Positions 21,845 to 33,411 of a DNA stretch of 64,000 nt are shown here, piece by piece. The stretch is from Thozetella sp. PMI_491 (Eukaryota; Ascomycota; Sordariomycetes; Chaetosphaeriales; Chaetosphaeriaceae): NCBI GenBank assembly GCA_021432635.1, contig MU270033.1, positions 545,272 through 609,271 on the forward strand, given 5' to 3'. The position numbers were made by a program, and so were the translations under genes. The notes beneath the pieces were generated by a model. That model was not told the origin of the DNA and did not search any database. It saw only the letters and a program-made list of their open reading frames with translations. The number at the start of each line of letters is the position of its first letter. Position 1 is the stretch's first letter.

Positions 21845-23627
21845 TTAATCCAGCTTCGCGAACTCGATTACGCCGTAGCCTTGCCCCCGCGGTGCCGATC
21901 CCCACTCAATCCCCATGAACGTGACCTTGCCGTTATCGCCCATGAGAAATTGCGCTGTGGCAAGCTCGACAGAGTCGTAAGGTGCACGGGCGCCGTAGCA
22001 ATACACGAGGAACCAATCTGATACGGCACGCTGCAACTCGCAGGTCGTCGGAAATGAGTTGTCGAGGTTGAATTTGAGCTGGGCGTTGGGAAAGTAAGGA
22101 TCATCTGAGGGCCCGACTATCTCCACCGATACGTTGCGGAGCGCTCCATTGTAGTACGTCCCGGCGTAGCTATCCATCGGCAGCCCTGTGGAGCTGTTTG
22201 TCTGGGGCCGGTCAGGAAACAAGGCGTCCATAGCCATGGTACGGATCTGGTCCTGATCTCTTTGAGACTTTTGCCACCTGTGGTTAGGTTAGCCACATGC
22301 TATGCAGCTAGATGATGACCAGGTGCGTCTTACTTTGGGACAGTTGGGGCCCTCTCTCCCTCCGATAGCCCGAGCTTGTTGTCGATCAGCTCCCAGAGTA
22401 GAATCTCTGAGGCGGCATTCCAGCCTGAGTTGGCCATGTTCACGACGGCAAACTTGAGATCAGGGAAGAAGATAGCTTGCGAGCAGCTCGCATCCGTGCC
22501 GCCATTGTGCCACCAGAACCGGTGGCCCTTGTACGAGGACGAGATCCAGCCAACAGTGTAGTCACCAGGAACGTCGAACCAGCCCCCGACCGCCTCATCG
22601 GTGGCAGCCACGTAGATCCTTGGCCTTCGAATGTCGGCGTGAACCTGGGGAGAGAACGGTACGGCCGCATTGACCATGCAGCTGATCCATTTGGCGTAAT
22701 CCAGAATGTTTGACATAATGGCACCAGCGCCGCTGACCTCAGCGAATGACTGCACCACTTCGTTGAACTGTTGGGCATTCGGGTCCCAGGTGTATCCCTT
22801 GGCCACTGTCACGCCGGCTGCGTTTGCGTCCTCGGGCTTCATGAAGGTGGAGTTCATCCCGAGCGGCTCCCAGATCCACTCCTTCATGACGTCGCCCAAC
22901 CAGCGCGATGTCAGGGTTTCGATAGCGAGCGACGCGGCGTAGTAACCTTGATTGCAATACTGCCAGACCATTCGGGGCTCGGCGGAGAGCGGCAAATACC
23001 GCATGCCGCTAACCAGCTCTTTCAGCGTCGCTGGATGGCCGTCGAATTCGTGCATCATGGCGATGTCGAGCGAGCCCATACCAGAGCGGTGGCTCAGGAC
23101 ATCCTCAATAGTGACGTGATCGGTCGCCCAGTCATCCTGGAGTACAAATTCTGCAGGGATGATGTTCTTGAGCGGCGTCTGCCAGCTTATCGGGACCCCT
23201 GGGAAGGCAGGATTGGAGAAATTCCCCGAGTTGATGAGATATGACATGGTTGCGCCAGTGAAAGCTTTGGTAGTGCTTCCCGGATAGAAGACAGTCTCGG
23301 GCGTAACAGAGGTGTTGGTGGCAAGGTCCGCGAATCCGTATCCCTATAATATTGGCGTCAATCTCCCAGATCAACAAGTATTCTTGGCACACCCTATTTT
23401 CGTACCTCTGCCCAGACGTTATCTCCATCAACAACGGCTAGGGATATGCCCACCACGTTCCATTGTGTCAAGGTATCTGCCACGATCTTTCCGAACTTCT
23501 CATCGAATGGGTTGCCGTTCGTGCTGCTGGAGATATTTTGAGAACGCCCATTTAGCGTCACAGCGGACGCTTGTCCGGCCGCGAACGTGATGCCGGCCAA
23601 CACGGAAAGCAGCGAGAGGTTCGTCAT
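21845..23627 (-). CDS. Secreted serine beta-lactamase-like (class C / penicillin-binding-protein-like) hydrolase
   Basis: Three exons: 23627-23406, 23343-22334 and 22277-21845, 554 residues with phases consistent. An N-terminal signal peptide (LLSVLAGITFAAGQASA) is followed by the serine hydrolase domain. The SxxK nucleophile motif lies in FYPGSTTKAF, the Tyr motif is YCNQGYY and the third box is WWHNGGTD. A smaller beta-rich C-terminal domain begins around AGTYYNGALRNVSVEI. In fungi such proteins hydrolyse esters, lactones or amides outside the cell or act in secondary metabolism. It is convergent with the glycosyltransferase, and a lactonase role on the neighbouring pathway product cannot be excluded, though nothing in sequence proves it. 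Confidence 0.88.
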
Positions 23628-24727
23628 TATCGATGCGAGCCGATGCTAATTAGGATTTAAGAGAAGACAAAAATGAATTGCTTAGCTGGACTTATATATT
23701 TCCGAAGGCGCCCTCAGATCACTGTATGGTCTGGTCAGGAAGCTGAGGTGTGCAATACACCTTCGCTGCGGCGCCGCGCCACATTGTGAAGCGTCGATCC
23801 ATGATCCATATCCCCATGCCGGCCACAATAGCCTCCTTGAACCCGAGCCCTGGAAATAATATCGCGTCTCCATTGGCCACATCGGAACCTACGCTGTTAG
23901 AAGGAGCATGCCACTCCTAAAGAGGATAATCTGATATTGAGTTTACTTGATTCTCACCATCTTAGTCGAATTGGGATGAACCGAGTTGGCCAATGATGTC
24001 TGGACATGGATGCAACAGTCGGCCGGATTGGCTGCTGGCTGTTATTTTGCCCCAGGTACTTTGCCTCATTTTTTTTAACGCCATTGCCCTGCCACAGTTG
24101 GTACTTCTGGTTCTCTGTCTAGCTCTACATCCACCGGCTGATAAAGGGCATGGTGATTGCAAGATGAAGCCAAACAACCTAAACCGAGGCGACCAATCCC
24201 GTCGAGGCACTGGTTTTCGTGGGCGCTGATTGGTCACCTCGTCCAAAGTTCCTTGGTGGGAAGTCAGCTTGCCAGGTACCACCACTTCTTCAGATTATGT
24301 GCCGAGCTTGGAGTGCATTAGGGTGTGGCGCGGGCCCGGCCAGGTATGCCTCCCTCGGCAACGACCTACTATTTAAACACTCCTAAGAGTGTGGTCTGCG
24401 GTCAGTGGTGCTACTGATCGCTAATTGACATGCCTCCACATTCCCCCAGCCTCGTACCGTTGAACGCTTCCGGGCACGCGGCGTGTCCGTTGGCTGGCTG
24501 CTGCGGCGGCGACGATGGAGAACTAGGGATGCAGCTTTGGCGGCGCAACTAGCTTTTAGGTCCATCGGCAGAACCCACACAGCACAGCACGGGTCAGTTA
24601 CGAACGTACGCAAGAACACAGCCAGAGATGCATGTAAATTCCAGTACACTAGATCCTTCAAACGTCACTAACACGTACTTGTCACAATTGACGGCCAGGG
24701 CTCTCGCTAACCAACAGCGCCATCTTC
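23628..24727. other. Intergenic
   Basis: About 1.1 kb between the serine hydrolase promoter and the 3' end of the glycosylase gene. No supported feature. Confidence 0.4.
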
Positions 24728-25810
24728 CTACACGGTGCTCTCCGCCTCCTCTTGTGCCAAGTCCTCCCCGGCCTCCCCTTCAAGCTTGCCTCTTCTGAAT
24801 GCCTTTCTCAGCTCGCATCTACCCACGCTCCTCCCCCCCGCCCTACACTCTTCGCAAGACCTCCCATGGCTGACCAGCAGAACATGCAGTCCGTACTTGT
24901 CCTCGTCCGGAATCCGCGCGTCGAGGTGCAGGTGCGTCTCGTCGCGACTCGCCTTCGCCGGGCGCCAGCCCAGCAGACCGGTGATCCGCCACACATGCGT
25001 GTCGACGGCGAAGCTGTCCCGGCCGAGGCAGAATAAGACCACGCAGCTGGCCGTTTTTGGCCCCACGCCGCGGAACGTCAGGAGCTCCTCCATAACCCTG
25101 TCTGTGCTGGCGCTGTGCAGGTGCTCGAGCGAGTAGTCCCCATGCCGCTCGTGGACCTGCTCCAGCACGTCGATGATGACCTTGCTCTTAACCTTGCTCA
25201 GCCCGCCGCACTTGATGGCCTCCTCGAGCCTGTCTCGGCCTCCCGCCACGATCGCGTCCCAGTTGTCGCTCCGTCCATATGCCCTGTCCATGCTGCGTTT
25301 GGCGCGCGCTGAGTTGGTATTCGAAGTGTTTTGCGACAGGATGGTTCGCACTAGTGCATCCAACACCGACGGAGAATCACCGCATCCGGCGCGAGTTGTA
25401 GATGCCTTGAGCTCCGCCGGTCGCTTGCGCGCGCCGTGCAGCGAAGCGAGGATGCGATGAGCGAGCTTGCATTCCGCAGGCGTAGGATGCGAGAAATCGG
25501 GGAACGGTGACCCTCGGGCGTGTTGCGTATACTGGCGGATCTTCTTTGCTCTCAGCCCATCGTCTGTCGCTGGTCTCTTGCGCGAGGGCGAGGGCGTGGC
25601 GGGTGGTGTTGTGAAGCTCTTCAATAGCTTCGGCGATTGCTCCTCCTCGATCGGCCTCGTCGCTGGCTTTGTGGAGTCAGGCGTTTCAAGTTGCAAACCT
25701 CGCCGGCTGCGCAACGCGCGTGAGGAGGTCGAGGGAGTTGCGGGCTCTTCCTTGACGCGGACAGGACTCGATGCCATGCGTGTCGCTCGGCGCGAAGATT
25801 TTGCTTCCAT
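24728..25810 (-). CDS. HhH-GPD base-excision DNA glycosylase (endonuclease III-like)
   Basis: Intact single-exon gene, 360 residues. A disordered basic N-terminus of about 120 residues rich in Ser/Pro/Lys (nuclear-localisation-like) precedes the HhH-GPD fold. VRTILSQNTSN is the usual entry helix. The helix-hairpin-helix reads LTFRGVGPKTASC with the catalytic Lys, and FAVDTHVWRI supplies the catalytic Asp. Lys plus Asp predicts a bifunctional glycosylase/AP lyase acting on oxidised bases. The C-terminal Cys set is CEEC plus one later Cys, not the four-Cys iron-sulfur loop of classical endonuclease III. Confidence 0.88.
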   Translation of the reverse strand: MEAKSSRRATRMASSPVRVKEEPATPSTSSRALRSRRGLQLETPDSTKPATRPIEEEQSPKLLKSFTTPPATPSPSRKRPATDDGLRAKKIRQYTQHARGSPFPDFSHPTPAECKLAHRILASLHGARKRPAELKASTTRAGCGDSPSVLDALVRTILSQNTSNTNSARAKRSMDRAYGRSDNWDAIVAGGRDRLEEAIKCGGLSKVKSKVIIDVLEQVHERHGDYSLEHLHSASTDRVMEELLTFRGVGPKTASCVVLFCLGRDSFAVDTHVWRITGLLGWRPAKASRDETHLHLDARIPDEDKYGLHVLLVSHGRSCEECRAGGRSVGRCELRKAFRRGKLEGEAGEDLAQEEAESTV

Positions 25811-26411
25811 CGCTGGTATCGAAAGTGTTGCTGGTGTTTGACGAGAAAATTGCTTTTGTCGGGCTTTGAGATCTGAGTCGCCTCTGGCCCCTGCAGTGGC
25901 GTCGATTGGATGGTGATGTCACGCTTCCCCCACCAATCCGATCGGTCTTTTAGCGGCATCGCCCACTGATCGGGTATTGCATTGAGGCGAATCGGCAGCA
26001 CTCAGGAAGGGGCTGTACACAACCCCAGGTCCTCGCAGAGGCGTGTGTATTACTTGCTTCCATAGCTGCTAATCTTTCTAGTTGTTGCTTCATTTCTACA
26101 GAAGCTCATGCTAGAGCTGTCGTCGCAACGGCTCCCTGATCATGCCCTCAGGTTGTTGTGGAAACATAGCTGAAGCCGCGAACGCTCTGGACGGCCCTTG
26201 TATGAGAAGCATTGTCGGTGGTACTATGGGTGCACCGGCACCATCGACACATTGCCCTTGTTATACGGCCTTGGCGAACTGCACAAGCCCCGGGCCAGAT
26301 ATGATGAGGTTGCTAAGAAAGCCATCCATGCCACTGGGGCCAGGGTGGCCGCTCTTAATTATCCAGAGACGACTAATTACACTTGACATGAATCATTCCA
26401 CGACAGCCACC
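25811..26411. other. Intergenic
   Basis: About 0.6 kb. A 108-codon frame from 26142 overlaps the end of the Cys-rich gene and has no recognisable features; it is taken as chance. Confidence 0.4.
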
Positions 26412-26738
26412 TTAGACCGGGGACCCTTCTGCGCATCGTGCGTGGCTCGTGCCACAGTCGGATGCTGAGCCATAACTGCAGCAATCCCCGGCGGGGCTGC
26501 ATTCAAAAGCATTGCCGGCGACGCGCTTCGTGCTGATGGCATAGGTCCCTGCCCCGACAACGCAGTTTCCGCAGTACACGCCCTGCTTTAGCCCCTTGAC
26601 ACACTTGCATCCGTTGGACGTGCATGCCCTTTCCTGGAGCTCTATGGGGCGAGCCTCGCGTGCGGCCGGGTTGCTCCCTACTGCGGCGAGTACTGATGGC
26701 GCGAGCGCTGTGAGGAGGACAAGGGTGTTGAACTTCAT
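26412..26738 (-). CDS. Small secreted cysteine-rich protein (effector- or antimicrobial-like)
   Basis: Intact 108-residue frame, ATG at 26738. A clear signal peptide ([18 protein letters not shown]) is followed by a short pro-region and a compact domain with ten cysteines, including a CC pair (GDCCSYG) and closely spaced pairs (GCKC, YCGNC). Ten cysteines in about 70 residues predict five disulfides. I do not recognise the family. The size, secretion signal and Cys density match fungal effector candidates or defensin-like peptides; the role is open. Confidence 0.75.
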   Translation of the reverse strand: MKFNTLVLLTALAPSVLAAVGSNPAAREARPIELQERACTSNGCKCVKGLKQGVYCGNCVVGAGTYAISTKRVAGNAFECSPAGDCCSYGSASDCGTSHARCAEGSPV

Positions 26739-27566
26739 TTTGGATATACCGTGCTAGTATCGCAGCAAATATTGGCAAAGCGACGTATCAGGCGCTTTAT
26801 TTCGGATATGTGAGCAGGGGGTTTTACACAAGGTCACGCGATAATCTAGAGATGTGCAGTTAGGAAGACCCTTTATATCCATTCTTGCTTGTCTCCCAGG
26901 CGCACAAACTGATTGTCCGTCTTACGGTTGCGTTGCAGATGCCCAATCACTGGCAACTTTAGCGAGATCAAGATCCCTGTTGTCGCCCAATGACAACATC
27001 ATCAAGTAACACCCCGCTGCGGCTGAAGATGCAGGCAAGCTCTAGTGGCGATTGAAGCAAGTACGGCCGAGACTTGGCTCTATGGCGAAGGACAAAGACC
27101 ATTGCTGCGCTCCCAATCTATTCGGGAATGTCTCAGTTTAATGATGTCATGTTCACGTGTATCATATGAGAAGGGTATCAATGAAAATTGATGTTTGTAT
27201 CGAGGCTATGAACTACCTAGGAACAAAGGGAAAGGACTCAAACAAGTTACAGCATCCAACCATCTGTAAGCTGCATAATAGAGAGCATGAGAGATCACAT
27301 AGTAGTTGGCAGATTTGGGGAAATCCTCTATTTAATATCCCTGGCATTTATTGATTCGTTAATCTCGTACTACTAAACATGACAATTTATGGTGCCGTGC
27401 AGGTGACGGCGGCGCCCTATCTGGACGGGGTTGACATGACTACCTGCAAACAATTGCAAAGAACCGCCCTAGTTGCAGTTCCCCTAAACTATGGGACGGG
27501 AGAGCGGGGATGGAGACATCGAGAAGAAGAATAAATGATATCCCGTTCCCCTTTCCCTCAAGGCCG
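26739..27566. other. Intergenic
   Basis: About 0.83 kb with the promoter of the Cys-rich gene and the 3' flank of the CCCH gene. No supported feature. Confidence 0.4.
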
Positions 27567-29060
27567 TTAAACTGGCATCCGCGTGCCATCGGCATAAATT
27601 CGTTGCCTCGGAGTCTAGAATAGGCGGTTAGGAGTCGAGCTCAAAGCGGTTCATTAGCGAGAGGTACGTACGAGGTCCATTCCGTGGGTTCCAGCAAACC
27701 TGCAGTCCCTGATCTTGCACCCGTTGCCATTCTTGCAGTGGTGCCCAAAGAAACAGTCGGGGTGCCTACATACAGACCCCTTGCTGCATTTGATGCCACG
27801 GGCGAGGTGTCGGAGATAGTCAAGGCCCTCCGGGCTGAGAGGAGGGCCGTGGAGGTGCTTGCAAGATTCGCTGGTGTTGGTGCAGCCCTGCGGGCTCAGG
27901 TAATGAAAGTTGCAAAGAGTCCTGGGGTAGAAGCTCGAGACTTCATCCTTTCCAGCTGTCGTAAAGTCGGGAAGCTTCTCGTCCAAACGCTCGTCAAATG
28001 CGTTGAGAGAATAATATGGCATATCCGGCCTGACCACCTTCAGTTTTGGAGAAGAGCGCCGCTCGCCGCTGTTGGCGTTAGCAGGGTGGGATGAAGCGGT
28101 TGGGCTCCATCCGTCGTCTTGCTGTGGGTTTGGGCGAGAGGTCGAAGTTGGAAGGGTTGCGGCAGGCCTCTTGAGCGGTGACCGCGGGGTGAGAGTCTGC
28201 TCGGACTTGCGGATGGGCTCGGTCCGGAAAACCTCATCGAATTTGCACCAGTCCCAGCCCAAGTTGTCAAAACCCCGCTGCGAAGCTTGCGTCTCAAGCA
28301 GGGTGACCTTCGTAACGTCCGGGTTGCCCTTAAACTCTTGCATCCAGGTGAGGTAGCCCTTGTCGTGGCAGCCGCCGAAGATAATGTGACGGCACTGCCG
28401 GTTGTACGCCATCAGTTCAAATGTCGCGCGGACCTTGCGGTCTGCAGCTTCTTTGAGGCCGCCGACGTCTTCGATGTGGAACAGTGGCTGGCCATTGTTA
28501 AACCCCTGGACGAAGGCCTGCAGCTTTTCGCGAGCTCCCGGGAGGATACCAGAGGCGTGTAGGGTGCTGGCTAGGCCCTCTTGGTTGAAGACGACCAGTA
28601 CCTGTATCTTCCAGTCGCCGACGATTGTATCGCCGCGTCCTTTCAGAAAAGCGCGCACATTGTTGTTGAGCATCCGCGCGGCCTCGGCACCACCGTTATA
28701 GCCTTGGGCGATTAATTCTTCGCGAAATATAGCGCCGTCCCCATCGAGGATGACGTAGGCAAATTGGTGAGAGTACTGGAGTGTCTTGGTTAGTATGCTG
28801 CTAAATCTGAAACTGCTGTCTCGTGTGATTCTACGACTCGAGGCGGTCTGCTAGTTTCCCCAGCATTGCTCGGCGAATACTTTTTTTTATTAAAATAAAC
28901 TTACAGATAGATGGTTTAATGTTCGTATCTCGTCATCTAGTTGTGCCTTCTCCTCGACCATTTTGGTATAAGACTCTAACAATTGCTCATATGTTCGAGT
29001 AAACTCCCTCGAGACCTTTTGATAGGCCTCGAATGAGGCTCGCGACTCATGACCCTCCAT
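27567..29060 (-). CDS. CCCH zinc-finger protein with N-terminal coiled coil and DUF7923-like domain
   Basis: Three exons: 29060-28905, 28775-27672 and a 48-nt last exon 27614-27567, about 435 residues. Without splicing the last intron the frame would stop at 27654 with an uncharacteristic tail. The donor GTACGT, branch CCTAACC and acceptor TTCTAG instead give the ending TPRQRIYADGTRMPV, which looks like the usual end of this fungal family. The N-terminus is a 50-residue coiled coil. A nucleic-acid-processing-like alpha/beta domain follows (FAYVILDGDGAIF). CCCH-type fingers sit at the C-terminus (CNFHYLSPQGC...CKHLH and a Cys/His-rich GHHCKNGNGC region). A nuclear or RNA-binding role is likely. 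Confidence 0.85.
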
Positions 29061-29929
29061 CGCTCAGGGCGACTCTACTACGGAAGGATAATATTATACG
29101 AGTATATGTTATTTTAGCCGAAATGCCCAAAGTGAGGCAAAGTCACAAGGTTTTTTTTTTATAAACGAGTCCAGTCCTGGCGGGAAGATGCTTTGTTACT
29201 GTGTTTTCGTGGGGTGTTGTTGATGCGCGTTATTTGCGACGAATAGGTGCGCCGTGAGCGGTGTAAAAAAGAATTTGTAGACTGAGGGAAATTTAGATTA
29301 AAAAGGTTGCAAAGTGTGAAAGAAGAAAATAGTTGTAGAGAGCAAAAGTGAGAGATATGTGGGATCGGATGGAGTTGTCTCTTTTAATTTTATATCCTTT
29401 AATTTTATAAAACAAGATTTAGGCAGGAAAGTTTGGGATAGAAACTCGTGGAAGATGGTGGGGGCATTTATATCCCTGCATGTGACTAAATAATTGGGAA
29501 CTCGTATGACTCATAGGGGCCGTGGCAAATGATTACCCTGGTAAAAGCAAGCCAGCATATAGCAGTTAACTGCTCTCGGACGAGACCCACTTTTCGGCCC
29601 AAAACTCTACTCCGTAAATTCAGCAATGTCAAAAATAGGTCAGTATGAAATCAATTTGAATCTTTATTTTAGAGCTTCCGGTTTTATTTTTAAAGATCAA
29701 TAAACACGGCAGAACCGTACCAAGTTTCTGAAAGCGGAACCTTCCGTACGGGTTTGCTGCATATCTCACGATTGAATAGCAAGCCCACACTCAACCACAC
29801 CGGAGGCAAAAACTCCGTAGGTAACCGCTTTAAGGGAATATAGGAAGGATTTCGCAATCTGAAATAGATGATATCCACTCTGTCTTCTTCTTCCATCAAG
29901 TAGTGTCCCACATGATCACTCCGATAGTA
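29061..29929. other. Intergenic, AT-rich in part
   Basis: About 0.87 kb. A locally duplicated TTTTAATTTTATA motif lies at about 29380-29410. A 73-codon frame at 29690-29911 on the minus strand has no recognisable features. Confidence 0.4.
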
Positions 29930-31003
29930 TCAGTGGATACGGCGCATTCTGAAAGCAAAGATGGGAGGGAACTCGTTCCAGTTGTGGATCGATGCTGCAC
30001 TCTTAGCCTGACGGTTCTCGTCAGTAAAGGAGGGCTCTTCGATCCCATCCATTACCAAGCCCGTCTTGAGGAACGTTCCTAGAAGCTCGTAGATAGGACG
30101 GTGGAATAAGTACTGTGGCCCAGTTTTAGAGCACGTTGAAGCAGCAAATCACCAGCATCGCCATACCTGAAGAACCGGCTGGTCTTCGTGGGCCCAGCCT
30201 TGGAATGGGGGCACATTAAGATACCCAGATAATGTAATTGTGTACTTGACCTCGCGTTTAGGTAGGTCGTCTCGTACCTCCATGTTCCGGCGCACGCGTG
30301 CCGTGTAGAAGACGGGGTGCAGCAAGGTGGCAACGAATCTGAGGCCGCATAAGTACCAAACAAGTCAAGATGTGCACCCAATACTAGTAATGATTTTCAC
30401 GTGGTCTCTTCTCACCGCCATATAAAAGAAAGACTTGCACAGCTGAAGCAAAAAATACTTACACGCCGTTCTTCTTCAGAAGTTTTGGTAGCGCCTCAGC
30501 CAGCGGGTCTATAGTCGCGACGTCCATTATGGCCATATTCATCAATACGATATCGAAGCCCTCGGACTTGAGCATTGTTAGTACACTAGGATATAACGAG
30601 ACATGCATGACCGATCTGCAGAAAGCACAGAGCTTCTTACCGCAGCTGGAGACTCCAGCAGTGCAGCGAAGTCGGCCGGGTCCGCAACGTCCAATTTCTG
30701 GAACGAAATACCAGCCCCTTCGGGAGCATGGCTCTTTGCAATTTCAACCATCTCCGGTGCGCCATCCGTCGCAAGGACGGTGGCGCCGTGGCTCGCCAGC
30801 CAGCGTGCGCAGAGCCCGTTGCCGGTGGAGATGTCTAGCGCACGGCATCCTGGTTTCAGATGGTCCGTAAAGAAGCGCCGTAGACAAGGTTCCTGGAGCA
30901 CCTTCCAGAAAGCATTCCCCTCGGGAGTAATCTTTTTATCCCAGTGAGCAGCATTAGTAGACCACACGTCAACCGCTTCCTGGGCAAGTTCGGCTGCAGA
31001 CAT
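29930..31003 (-). CDS. Class I SAM-dependent methyltransferase
   Basis: Four exons: 31003-30641, 30566-30463, 30338-30167 and 30112-29930, 273 residues with all phases agreeing. Motif I is LDISTGNGLCARWL, the acidic strand-2 loop is LATDGAP, and KLDVADPADF marks the next strand; post-motif DIVLMNMAIMD follows. The last exon gives the family-typical tail beginning YLFHRPIYELLGTF. It methylates a small molecule, judging from the UbiE/methyltransferase-11-like layout; the substrate is unknown. It lies beside the remains of a diterpene cluster and within 6 kb of the UstYa genes, so it could belong to either pathway. Confidence 0.85.
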
Positions 31004-31551
31004 GTCTGAAGAGTGGCAGTCGGCAGAGGGAGGCTTAATAGATGATACTGGAGGGAGTTTCGATAGGTTACGCCAGCACAGCTAAGTCGCGTAGCTTAGA
31101 CCAATTTCTTTGGTTTTTACTACTTCGAAGAATCGGTCTTAAACGGTAAATACCTTCTCTATATAATAAATTTTACTGGCCCTTCTAGAGGTCAGCAGTG
31201 GGGGCTGCGGGGTATATTCTCGCCGATATCAACCACTTGCCAAATACGGCTTCCGCGCCGGCGGGTGACTCAGGCCGCTAAAAGCCCACTAACGGAGTCA
31301 TACATGTAGAACTGCATATACTGCATGCAGCAAAGTCTTATCTACTATAAGGTTCAGGTTCAGCGTCTAGAATTTTTATCTAGAATTATCTACTAAGTGA
31401 GTCACATAAGGGGCACTCACTTCAGCAGGCAATTTCGCCACGGCGCAAGCATAGATATCTGATCATACTAGGTCTAAGAATGCTTTACTAATAAGAGTTC
31501 ATAGATTTGATCGAGTGTATCGATGTGGTGGAGGACTAGGTTGGTTGGAAG
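31004..31551. other. Intergenic
   Basis: About 0.55 kb, moderately AT-rich. No gene is seen. Confidence 0.4.
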
Positions 31552-32859
31552 TTAAAGTACCCGCAATTTGGCTCGCCACGGGGCGTGGCCTACGCAGAGA
31601 GGGATGTTAGCGAAGACGGCGATCATGGCAGACAGGGATGCAAACCTCCCGAGTTTTCGCAGAAAAATGACGCACTTGGCAGTGTCGTCTACATAGGCCG
31701 GCAGTTCGGGTGCTAAAGGCGAGAGGAAAAGCGCCTCAAAGGTCAACAAAATCTGCTCGCACGAGGTCGATAAAAATGAGCGTGAGCTGCCTTACCAAAC
31801 CCAATTGTCCCTTTCCCATGCTCAAATGCCTCTTCTAATAGTCTCGTGATCGAATCCAACTCCGGGGAACAGATCTCAGTGGCGAGATACCCAGCGCGGA
31901 AGAGGATGGACAACATCTGGCCGAGCTGTCAGCTTACGAGCTGTATACCTAAGGGTTCGAGCTCCAGGTCCCCGACTTACCCAGGTGTATTCGAAGAACA
32001 TGGAAGGAAATGCGCTCGGAACTGCACCGCTGTTGCTTCCCACGCCGTACTGGATCACATGCTTTAGATAAGTCTCTACTTCGTCATCCCAATCGGTGAC
32101 GTGCATTAGGTACGCCGCCGTAGAAGATGGAGATGCCATCATAAAGTCACCCACTTTGTAATGCGCCAGTCTGTCGAAATCCACCTAGACCATAAATGCC
32201 TCGAGCGAATGCAGCGCAGTCTAAGCCTTAAGGCCGTACAGATGTTCCAGTGCGAAGCGCGACATTTTTACACCTTAGATTTGTCTAAGCATACTCTCGC
32301 CTGAGAAATGAAGGGCAATAGAGCTAAAGTCGTGCGGCTTCAACCTTTCTAACAGTCCTGGTACAATCAACCCAAAGCCAACATGTGCAGTTGCAGAAAC
32401 ATCCCAGCCCTTGAGCTGAGAAGCCAGCGATTCCGCTGCCCTGTGTATGTGCCCTTCGATGCCCTCCAGGGCATGATACCAAGTGTTGAGCGGATCCAAG
32501 CGGTGTTTTTATAGGGAAAGTAGAGAGGCTACCGTGTTCAGTATACCATCAATCCGCCATGCGGGGGTAGCCACTCCCCAGCTACCATCGTCGGACTGCG
32601 TGCGAAGTAGATCGTCAAACGACTCGGGGAACACCCAATGCTTCTTGCCATTGGTGATTTTAGCTACCATTGACGCCCAAGCAGTGTCATAGATAGCGCA
32701 GCTCATGAACCCAGCACCACAGCCTGCGTTGTAACCCATCCAAGCCTGCTGAACCAGCGAGACCGCTTCTGCCGAGAGCGACTCACACCGGGATTTAATA
32801 TAAGACATTTGGTCTGCAGAGACTTTGTGAATTCGGCTCGGGTCATAGGTCTGTGCCAT
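31552..32859 (-). pseudogene. Decayed class II diterpene cyclase (copalyl-diphosphate-synthase-like) N-terminal half
   Basis: The frame from ATG 32859 reads as the start of fungal bifunctional diterpene cyclases (CAIYDTAWASMV, DGSWGVATPAW). It continues in the same frame down to about 31970 but is cut by four stop codons at 32509-32511, 32275-32277, 32221-32223 and 32185-32187. A canonical intron begins at about 31980. The class II acid motif near 31690 reads YVDD where DxDD is expected, so the first Asp is lost. Nothing resembling the class I half (DDxxD) follows. The gene is therefore dead by several independent lesions. It once probably cyclised geranylgeranyl diphosphate. Confidence 0.88.
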
Positions 32860-33411
32860 TGCGGTATTCTGGGAAGACTATGGTGCATATTTTCCCTTAT
32901 AGCTACGGTTCTCAGGCGGTCACCACCCCGCCCCTGTATCTCGCTGCACCTGCCATTGGAAAAGGATCGCACCTACATGTCACGTAGTCCTTACAGCTAG
33001 AGAAACAAGCTGTCGGTGATTGGAGGACTGCCATATTGGCGAAGGCGGTCCTGAGCACAGTGCGTTTCGAGGGCCATGAAGCTGGTGGTAGCACAGAGAG
33101 CATCAGCCGGTTGCTGCAAATGTCTCATTTCGCCTCGGCGCCGGACTCGGGTATCCCAATCAGGATGCATCCGAACACCCAACATCACTTACTGTTGCAC
33201 GGCAGGAGGGATCTTCGGCTATAGCCTGCAGCACAGGCCGTGGATCTGCCTGGGTCCAGCTCTCGTAGACCAACGTCCGCCCATGGTGGCCAATCGTTGG
33301 AGGCACAGAAGCTGGATGTTCCGTGTTCCGTCGCAGCCTTGTCGTTGACAGCTGCTCAGGCCGAGTGCATGCCGTGCATCAAATCCGTGAATCTTGTTTG
33401 CACTCATCTCT
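32860..33411. other. Intergenic
   Basis: About 0.55 kb between the divergent cyclase remnant and the aldo-keto reductase. No supported feature. Confidence 0.4.
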
